Source: Catenibacterium sp900764725
GTDB lineage: Bacteria; Bacillota_I; Bacilli_A; Erysipelotrichales; Coprobacillaceae
Direction: 5' to 3' (one strand)
Length of the DNA stretch: 10,875 nucleotides
NCBI RefSeq assembly: GCF_934754625.1
Contig: NZ_CAKVIU010000074.1
Below the pieces are notes generated by a model. That model saw only the letters and a program-made list of their open reading frames with translations, was not told where the DNA came from and did no database searches. The translations under genes were made by a program, and so were the position numbers. Positions 6,181-10,875 of this stretch are shown piece by piece (the stretch's first letter is position 1; the number at the start of each line of letters is the position of its first letter).

Positions 6181-6214
6181 GTAAAGTAGTTATCAAAATA
6201 GGAGGATAGTAATA

Positions 6215-8491
6215 ATGGCAGATGAAAATGTTAGAAAGGCACAGAAATATTTAAACAGTATGTATGGTCATCGTTCCGAATGGGTAAAGCTGGATGAGGA
6301 CGGTATGACTGGTACAGGTACATGTAAGGGGATTATCAGAGCCTTTCAGATTGAAAATGGAATCTCTCCAGTAACAGGAACAGTAGGAAATATCACTTTA
6401 AATAAAATGAGATCTTTAAGTGATATTTCAAAAATGAATGCTAATGATCCAGGAAATCCAAATGTATGCATTCTGCAGTGCGCATTGTTTGTAAAGGGGT
6501 ATAATGCTGGAGGAATTACAGGAGTTTATTATACGACTGGAGTGAATGCTGTAAAGCAGTACCAGAGTGATGCAGGACTTCCAGTAACAGGCATCATTGA
6601 CTGGAAAGTTTGGATGGGACTAGTATCAATCAACTGGTTTAAAAAGACAAATGATGGAGACAAGATGATTGTAAAAATCCAGCAGCAGTTGAATGCAGAC
6701 TGGTCTGATATCATTGGTGTAGGTCCATGTGATGGTATTGTCTCAAGATTTACTTCTTATGCATTAATTGCAGCACTACAGGCTGCTGAAGGTATTTATA
6801 CAAGCTTTATTGGCAGTATTGACAAAAGAAATTTTGGTGATCAGACAGTGGCAAAATTTCCTGCTGTATTAAAACAGGGAAAGAATGGAAGTTATGTAAA
6901 GTATAATAAGCTTGTTCAATACGGCTTGTACTTGAATGGATATGATGCTGGAAGATTTGATGGTAACTTTGACAGTAGCACTAAGTCCAAGGTTGAAGCA
7001 TTCCAGGAGTTCTATGCATTAACTGGAATTGGACTAGTGACATCTGGAGAAGTAAACTGTGCAACAATGAAATCACTTTTAACAAGTAAAGGTGATACAG
7101 GAAGAAAAGCAAAGGCATGTGACTGCTCAACAGTATTAAATAAGCAGCAGGCACTAGATATTAAGAATGCGGGATATCAGGTGGTAGGTAGATATCTGAC
7201 AGGAACAGCAAATAGAAAGAGAAAGTTCATCACATTTGAAGAAATCAAAAACCTTGAAAGTGCTGGATTAAGAGTATTCCCTATCTATCAGGATGGTGGA
7301 TATAAAGTACAGTATTTTCAGAATCTGAGTCAGGGAATTGAAGATGCACATACAGCAATTACAGCAGCTAAGAGAATCGGTGTTCCTAAAGGAACAACCA
7401 TCTATTTTGCAGTAGACTTTGACTGCTATGATTATCAGATGAAATCATTTATTGTCCCATACTTCGAGAAACTGAATTATGTATTTAAGAGTGAAACAAA
7501 TAATAAAAAATATAAAGTCGGAATTTATGCACCAAGATATATCTGCTCTTATATCAGTAATAAAGGCTTAGCGGAATACTCATTTGTAGCTGATATGTCA
7601 AGCGGATACAGTTGCAATTTAGGTTATCGTATTCCGGAGAATTGGGCATTTGATCAGTTCTTTGAATTTAATGAGAGAACAGGTGGGCAATTCCCTTCAA
7701 GTCCTTCATTTGATTTAGATAAGGTAGGCTATTCAGGTAGTGATAAAGGTATTACAACATTTGATAAAGTGGATTATATGTCACCGGATGAACTGGCAGA
7801 GAAAAACTCAGATCAGATGATAGAAGAACAAAAAGATCAATTCGTTTGTAATATTCTAGAAAAATTAGGATATTTAAATAAAGTTGTGAAGTCAAACATT
7901 GTATATGAGAAAGAGTCTACAGTTGCTGCAATTCCTACAGATGGATGTACAATTTTTGTATCTTATAAAAGTTCCCATACTTTTACACCTGATAATGAAT
8001 TTAGTAAAAAACCTATTTATATTGAAATGGATAATACCGGATTGTTAACTACAACATGTGATAACCAAATTAAGGATTTGACTGCTGGCTTGGAGATTCA
8101 GGGAAAAGATATCGTAAGAATACTAGATGGTACAGTAGATGGCCTAAGGGAAGTGGCAATCTCTATGAAGGCTGGAAAAATTGGTATGAAGGTTGGAGTA
8201 AAGGATAATTGTCCTGTATATACAATTCTCTTCACAACAAAAGATATTCTTCCTGATCGAGATACAGTAGATTATGAAATGACAACTGAAATTAATTTTA
8301 AAATCATGCCTAGTATTTCAGGTGATGGTAAGCAGCCAAAATACGAAATCAATTGGGAAAAAGCATTAGAAGTAGACCCAAGTAAAACGGCTACTTTAAT
8401 GTTATCTTTAACATTCAGAACTACTGAATGCTTACTTGCTATAATTGCATATTTGTTGTCAAAGAAAGTTATCGTTTCCGTGAGTAATTAA
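6215..8491 (+). CDS. Large peptidoglycan-binding protein with DUF1906 hydrolase-like domain and novel C-terminus (758 aa)
   Basis: Four repeats resembling peptidoglycan-binding domains fill about residues 4-70, 80-136, 148-215 and 226-290; examples are KYLNSMYG...VTGTVGNITLNKM and LVQYGLYLNGYDAGRFDGNF. Residues 300-505 are a DUF1906 (Rv2525c-like, TIM-barrel glycoside-hydrolase-like) domain: ACDCSTVL with Asp303, YQVVGRYLTG, VFPIYQDGG, IYFAVDFDC with Asp401 and Asp403, VGIYAPRYIC, ENWAFDQFFEF and FDLDKVGYSG. After a charged linker (524-545) comes a domain of about 210 residues that I do not recognise, ending in a hydrophobic run (ECLLAIIAYLLSKKVIVSVS, 738-757). There is no signal peptide. The SD GGAGG (6201-6205) is nine bases before the ATG. 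GC content falls in the C-terminal part. Domain role of the last third is unknown; an effector or toxin is inference. Confidence 0.8.
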   Translation: MADENVRKAQKYLNSMYGHRSEWVKLDEDGMTGTGTCKGIIRAFQIENGISPVTGTVGNITLNKMRSLSDISKMNANDPGNPNVCILQCALFVKGYNAGGITGVYYTTGVNAVKQYQSDAGLPVTGIIDWKVWMGLVSINWFKKTNDGDKMIVKIQQQLNADWSDIIGVGPCDGIVSRFTSYALIAALQAAEGIYTSFIGSIDKRNFGDQTVAKFPAVLKQGKNGSYVKYNKLVQYGLYLNGYDAGRFDGNFDSSTKSKVEAFQEFYALTGIGLVTSGEVNCATMKSLLTSKGDTGRKAKACDCSTVLNKQQALDIKNAGYQVVGRYLTGTANRKRKFITFEEIKNLESAGLRVFPIYQDGGYKVQYFQNLSQGIEDAHTAITAAKRIGVPKGTTIYFAVDFDCYDYQMKSFIVPYFEKLNYVFKSETNNKKYKVGIYAPRYICSYISNKGLAEYSFVADMSSGYSCNLGYRIPENWAFDQFFEFNERTGGQFPSSPSFDLDKVGYSGSDKGITTFDKVDYMSPDELAEKNSDQMIEEQKDQFVCNILEKLGYLNKVVKSNIVYEKESTVAAIPTDGCTIFVSYKSSHTFTPDNEFSKKPIYIEMDNTGLLTTTCDNQIKDLTAGLEIQGKDIVRILDGTVDGLREVAISMKAGKIGMKVGVKDNCPVYTILFTTKDILPDRDTVDYEMTTEINFKIMPSISGDGKQPKYEINWEKALEVDPSKTATLMLSLTFRTTECLLAIIAYLLSKKVIVSVSN

Positions 8492-8514
8492 TATTCCTAT
8501 ATTAAAATATGATA

Positions 8515-8523
8515 TGCTATAAT
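8515..8523 (+). promoter_or_regulatory. Extended -10 promoter of YcxB-like paralogue B
   Basis: TGCTATAAT (8515-8523) is a consensus extended -10 with no good -35. Transcription would begin near 8530, 18 bases before the start codon. No terminator lies between 8491 and this site, so read-through from the cassette can also supply the gene. Confidence 0.6.
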
Positions 8524-8547
8524 GTAATACATATGAGGGGGATAAGT

Positions 8548-9054
8548 ATGGAGATTACAATAAAAAATAATAAGCTAAATTATGAGATATTAAAGAAGAA
8601 TGGCCAATATTTTTTCCCATCGAGTTTTGTATTAATTTTTAAACTAGTTTCATTATATTATGTTGTATTGATATTAATAAGCATTTTTAGGAATCGATTT
8701 AAACTATGGACAATATTTATTGTGCCGCTAGCAATTATCATTGTTAAAATACTAATCAATTATTTTGCTAGAAAATTAATAGATGTTCATAAGGAATTAT
8801 TTAATAAAGAAGAAACCTCTTTTGATTTAGTGTTTTTAGATAACGGCATAGATGTAGTAGAAGAAACACAACATCATTTAACGGAATATAAAAGTATAAA
8901 AGAAGTAATAGATTCAGGAACACTTATTGTGATTCAAGTTAAAGAAGATGCACCTATTTATTTTGAAAAGAAGAACGCTACAAAAGATCAATATGAGGAA
9001 ATAAGGAATATCTTCGAAAAGAATAATATACTTTGTAATATGAAAGAACTCTAA
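8548..9054 (+). CDS. YcxB-like membrane protein, paralogue B (168 aa)
   Basis: Same architecture as the genes at 3564 and 9280. It has the N-terminal strip MEITIKNNKLNYEILKK, two strong membrane segments (about residues 26-45 and 51-70) separated by a short basic loop (RNRFKLW), a charged linker, then the YcxB-like domain: LTEYKSIKEVIDSG, TLIVIQV and YFEKKNATKDQYEEI. It is the most divergent of the three; IDSG replaces the IETK of the others. The frame is open to 8509, but GAGGGGG (8535-8541) lies six bases before ATG 8548 and the paralogues agree. It follows the large wall-protein gene by 56 bases with its own promoter, the arrangement expected for an immunity gene. That role is inference. 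Confidence 0.8.
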   Translation: MEITIKNNKLNYEILKKNGQYFFPSSFVLIFKLVSLYYVVLILISIFRNRFKLWTIFIVPLAIIIVKILINYFARKLIDVHKELFNKEETSFDLVFLDNGIDVVEETQHHLTEYKSIKEVIDSGTLIVIQVKEDAPIYFEKKNATKDQYEEIRNIFEKNNILCNMKEL

Positions 9055-9140
9055 ATGATCAATCTATTTTTATTTGATAGCGAGTGACTTAGAAGATAGT
9101 AATACTTTTTCTTTTCATAAATAGAATAAGAGTACATAGG

Positions 9141-9177
9141 AAGCTACCAAAGAATATAATAAACTGGTAGCTTTTTT
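9141..9177 (+). terminator. Terminator after YcxB-like paralogue B
   Basis: AAGCTACCA (9141-9149) pairs with TGGTAGCTT (9165-9173) over nine bases with a 15-base loop, followed by six T (9172-9177). The 86 bases between the stop at 9054 and the hairpin contain nothing I can name. Confidence 0.85.
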
Positions 9178-9228
9178 GTTGAACAAAGCAACAAGATTTA
9201 ATTGATAATATATAATTATTATTTATTA

Positions 9229-9237
9229 TGTTAGAAT
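9229..9237 (+). promoter_or_regulatory. Extended -10 promoter of YcxB-like paralogue C
   Basis: TGTTAGAAT (9229-9237) is an extended -10 with a start near 9244, 36 bases before the ATG. No clear -35 at 17 bases; the upstream DNA is a run of A and T. Confidence 0.5.
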
Positions 9238-9279
9238 ATCTATAGTTGTAAATATTCTTGGTTTGTGAGGTTAGACAGA

Positions 9280-9810
9280 ATGGAACTATTAACTGTTAAA
9301 AATAACATAATAAATCATTCAAACTTAAAAAAAATAAGATTCTTCTTTTTTTCTTTTGTATACAAATTCTTTGTTCTATGCGGAGCAGTCTTAGCATTAT
9401 TAGCCGCATCGATTAGCGTATTTAATGGTGATATGTTTGGTTTTATTAAATCTTCTCTAATATTAGTTATTTTGTGTATATTACCTTTTGTGCAATCAGA
9501 AGTTATGTTGAAAAGATTCATAAAACTTCAAAAAGAAAAATATGGATCAGATCAGGTAAGTATCGATTTAATATTTGATAATGATGGAATTATTTCAGTT
9601 GAACAATCTACGCAAAATAAGAGTGAAATCATGTATAAGGATATTAAACAAGTTATAGAAACAAAAGAAATTATATTAATTATAAGTAAAGCTGGATATA
9701 CAACATTTTTTGAAAGAAAAAATGTGGAATCAAATGATCTCGAAAAATTAAAACAATTCTTTGATAAACAGAATATTTTATGGGAAAAATCAATATGTAA
9801 TATATTTTAA
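9280..9810 (+). CDS. YcxB-like membrane protein, paralogue C (176 aa)
   Basis: Closest in sequence to the copy at 3564-4073. Both have ME-(I/L)-LTVKNN at the N-terminus, two membrane segments (here about residues 24-43 and 53-72), (Y)-x-(N/D)-IK-x-(I/V)-IETK in the domain core, F-(E)-(K/R)-KN with a helix, and FDKQNI-(T/L)-W near the end. The C-terminus is extended by a few residues (CNIF). The frame runs to GTG-type starts at 9265, but GAGGT (9267-9271) is eight bases from ATG 9280 and the paralogue alignment begins there. It is flanked by terminators and so is a single-gene unit between the cassette and tatD. Function unknown; see the other copies. Confidence 0.8.
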   Translation: MELLTVKNNIINHSNLKKIRFFFFSFVYKFFVLCGAVLALLAASISVFNGDMFGFIKSSLILVILCILPFVQSEVMLKRFIKLQKEKYGSDQVSIDLIFDNDGIISVEQSTQNKSEIMYKDIKQVIETKEIILIISKAGYTTFFERKNVESNDLEKLKQFFDKQNILWEKSICNIF

Positions 9811-9866
9811 GCTTGATAAGTTAACTTCTGAAATAACTATAAGTAGGACAGTAAATGATGCAAGAT

Positions 9867-9923
9867 GGGCTGTTCATTACGACAGCCCTTTACTAATAGG
9901 GGGTTTATTCTCCTGTTTTTTTT
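9867..9923 (+). terminator. Terminator region after YcxB-like paralogue C
   Basis: GGGCTGT (9867-9873) pairs exactly with ACAGCCC (9882-9888) around an eight-base loop, followed by TTTACT. A second weak hairpin (9898-9902 with 9910-9914) is followed by eight T (9916-9923). Together these should stop transcription before tatD. A possible tatD -10, TATACT (9927-9932), comes immediately after, without a convincing -35. Confidence 0.7.
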
Positions 9924-9958
9924 ATGTATACTTGTTTAAGAGCGAGGTAATAAGAAAA

Positions 9959-10720
9959 ATGTTATTTAATACACATACACATTTAAATAGTGAACAATTA
10001 TTTGAAAATCGTGATTTATATATTAAGAATGCATTAGAAAGAGGAGTAAAGTACTTTACTGTTGTAGGTTATGATTTAGAGTCTTCACGTCTTGCAGTAC
10101 AGATAGCGCATGAATATGACTTTATTTATGCTGCAGTAGGTATTAGTCCTAATGATTGTAAAGAGACAACAGATGAGGATTTAGAGGCAATAGAAGTACT
10201 TGCGAAAGATCCTAAGGTTGTTGCTGTAGGTGAAATAGGATTAGATTACTATTGGGATGAAGCATCTAAAGAAAAACAGATTGACTGCTTTAAGAAACAG
10301 TTAGAAATAGCCAAGAGATTATCTTTACCTGTTACTATTCATGCCAGAGATGCTTATGAAGATACATTTGATATTCTTTCTAAATCTGGTGTAAAAGGAA
10401 TTATGCATTGTTATAGTGGAAGTTATGAGATGGCTTTAAGATTCATTAAGATTGGTTATTATATTTCTTTGGCAGGTCCTGTTACCTTTAAGAATGCGAA
10501 GGTTCCTAAAAGAGTAGCTGAAGGAGTAGACTTAAACTATCTACTTGTAGAAACAGATGATCCTTATCTCACACCAGCACCTTATAGAGGTGAACAGAAT
10601 GAACCAGGTAATGTCTATTTTGTTGCACAAAAGATTGCTGAACTCAAAGGGTTAAGCTATGAAGAAGTCGCCAAACAGACAACAGAGAATGCACTTAAAG
10701 TCTTCCAGTTAGAGAAATAG
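9959..10720 (+). CDS. tatD: TatD-family metal-dependent hydrolase/DNase
   Basis: TIM-barrel amidohydrolase-fold enzyme (253 aa, normal length) of the TatD group, linked to 3'-5' nuclease activity and DNA repair or turnover in the cytoplasm. Metal ligands are all present: His6 and His8 in NTHTHL, Glu92 in GEIGLDYYWD, His128 in PVTIHARDA, His150 in IMHCYSGS, and Asp200 in VETDDPYLTP. Two departures: Asn replaces Asp before the HxH motif, and GISPND (61-66) replaces the usual GxHPH, losing a conserved but non-ligand His. The frame is open 66 codons further upstream, but that part overlaps the previous gene and its terminator. GAGGT (9944-9948) and homology to MLFNTHTHL set ATG 9959. Confidence 0.9.
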   Translation: MLFNTHTHLNSEQLFENRDLYIKNALERGVKYFTVVGYDLESSRLAVQIAHEYDFIYAAVGISPNDCKETTDEDLEAIEVLAKDPKVVAVGEIGLDYYWDEASKEKQIDCFKKQLEIAKRLSLPVTIHARDAYEDTFDILSKSGVKGIMHCYSGSYEMALRFIKIGYYISLAGPVTFKNAKVPKRVAEGVDLNYLLVETDDPYLTPAPYRGEQNEPGNVYFVAQKIAELKGLSYEEVAKQTTENALKVFQLEK

Positions 10721-10734
10721 TAATAAAAATAGAG

Positions 10735-10757
10735 TATAATATCTTCTATCAGGAGGC
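10735..10757 (+). promoter_or_regulatory. Possible promoter and SD in the right-hand edge region (10721-10875)
   Basis: TATAAT (10735-10740) follows tatD by 14 bases, without a clear -35, and AGGAGG (10751-10756) follows. After that SD only a non-standard start (ATA 10766 or TTG 10773) opens a frame, and both plus-strand frames stop within about 32 codons. A minus-strand frame is also open from the edge for about 25 codons. I cannot decide between a leader of a gene beyond the edge, a decayed gene or a repeat element. No terminator for tatD is visible here. Confidence 0.3.
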
Positions 10758-10875
10758 TAATCTGAATAAAAATTGAAAGAGAAAACAAACTTTACCCTAA
10801 AAAAGCGTATAAAGCCCCTTTCCCCAAATGGAAGGCTATTCTATTTGAGGTGAGTTCGTAGATTCTTTCGTGATG

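Noticed and set aside
6529..6714. Minus-strand 61-codon frame in the large wall-protein gene
   Set aside because: Antisense shadow; no SD or independent evidence.
4415..8491. A complete prophage
   Set aside because: Only lysis-type genes are present; no integrase, terminase, capsid, tail or attachment-site repeats are visible in the window.
9315..9521. Minus-strand 68-codon frame in YcxB-like paralogue C
   Set aside because: Antisense shadow of a gene with paralogue support.
9761..9958. 66-codon N-terminal extension of tatD
   Set aside because: It overlaps the previous gene and crosses its terminator; the SD and TatD homology set the start at 9959.
1..10875. CRISPR array, tRNA or rRNA genes, or insertion-sequence transposase
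   Set aside because: I found no regularly spaced repeats, cloverleaf or rRNA-like sequence, and no transposase motifs on either strand.

Overview
The window is AT-rich DNA of a low-GC Gram-positive bacterium (Bacillota). Strong Shine-Dalgarno (SD) sites, extended -10 promoters and the protein styles suggest a gut Erysipelotrichia/Clostridia-type organism. That placement is inference; no taxonomic marker gene is present.

Layout. (1) 1-575: no ordinary gene, but a dense regulatory patch on the minus strand. It holds a 28-codon hydrophobic peptide gene that looks like a type I toxin, with an extended -10 promoter, an SD-sequestering leader hairpin and its own terminator. An opposing promoter and fragments of duplicated sequence lie beside it. 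(2) 576-929 (-): small membrane protein of unknown function. (3) 1227-3517 (+): galM-galK, a two-gene Leloir-pathway operon with a 1-base stop/start overlap, closed by a strong bidirectional terminator. (4) 3564-4073 (-): YcxB-like membrane protein. (5) 4095-4492: a regulatory intergenic region with an 18-bp perfect palindrome just downstream of tandem TATAAT boxes. (6) 4493-8491 (+): a phage-like lysis or export cassette. Its genes are a sigma-region-4-like regulator, a holin, a GH25 muramidase with a C-terminal SH3-like domain, and a 758-residue protein. The last has four peptidoglycan-binding-like repeats, a DUF1906 glycoside-hydrolase-like domain and an unrecognised C-terminal domain of about 220 residues. 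(7) 8548-9054 and 9280-9810 (+): two more YcxB-like membrane proteins, each with its own promoter and terminator. (8) 9959-10720 (+): TatD-family metal-dependent hydrolase. (9) 10721-10875: unassigned.

The most interesting unit is 4415-9810. The cassette has a late-regulator-like protein, a holin of the toxin-secretion/phage-lysis type and a muramidase, but no capsid, tail, terminase or integrase gene in view. It sits between housekeeping genes (galK and tatD). The large fourth protein has no signal peptide, binds or cleaves cell wall by its domains, and ends in a more AT-rich unknown domain. Three paralogous two-helix YcxB-like membrane proteins flank it. I infer a domesticated holin-dependent export system (type-10-like, in the manner of clostridial TcdE/UviB arrangements) releasing a wall-targeting effector, with the YcxB-like proteins as candidate immunity or envelope-stress proteins. 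A defective prophage lysis module is the main alternative.

Nearly all starts were set by SD spacing and paralogue alignment. Several reading frames open further upstream than the start I chose: 929, 4073, 8548, 9280 and 9959.
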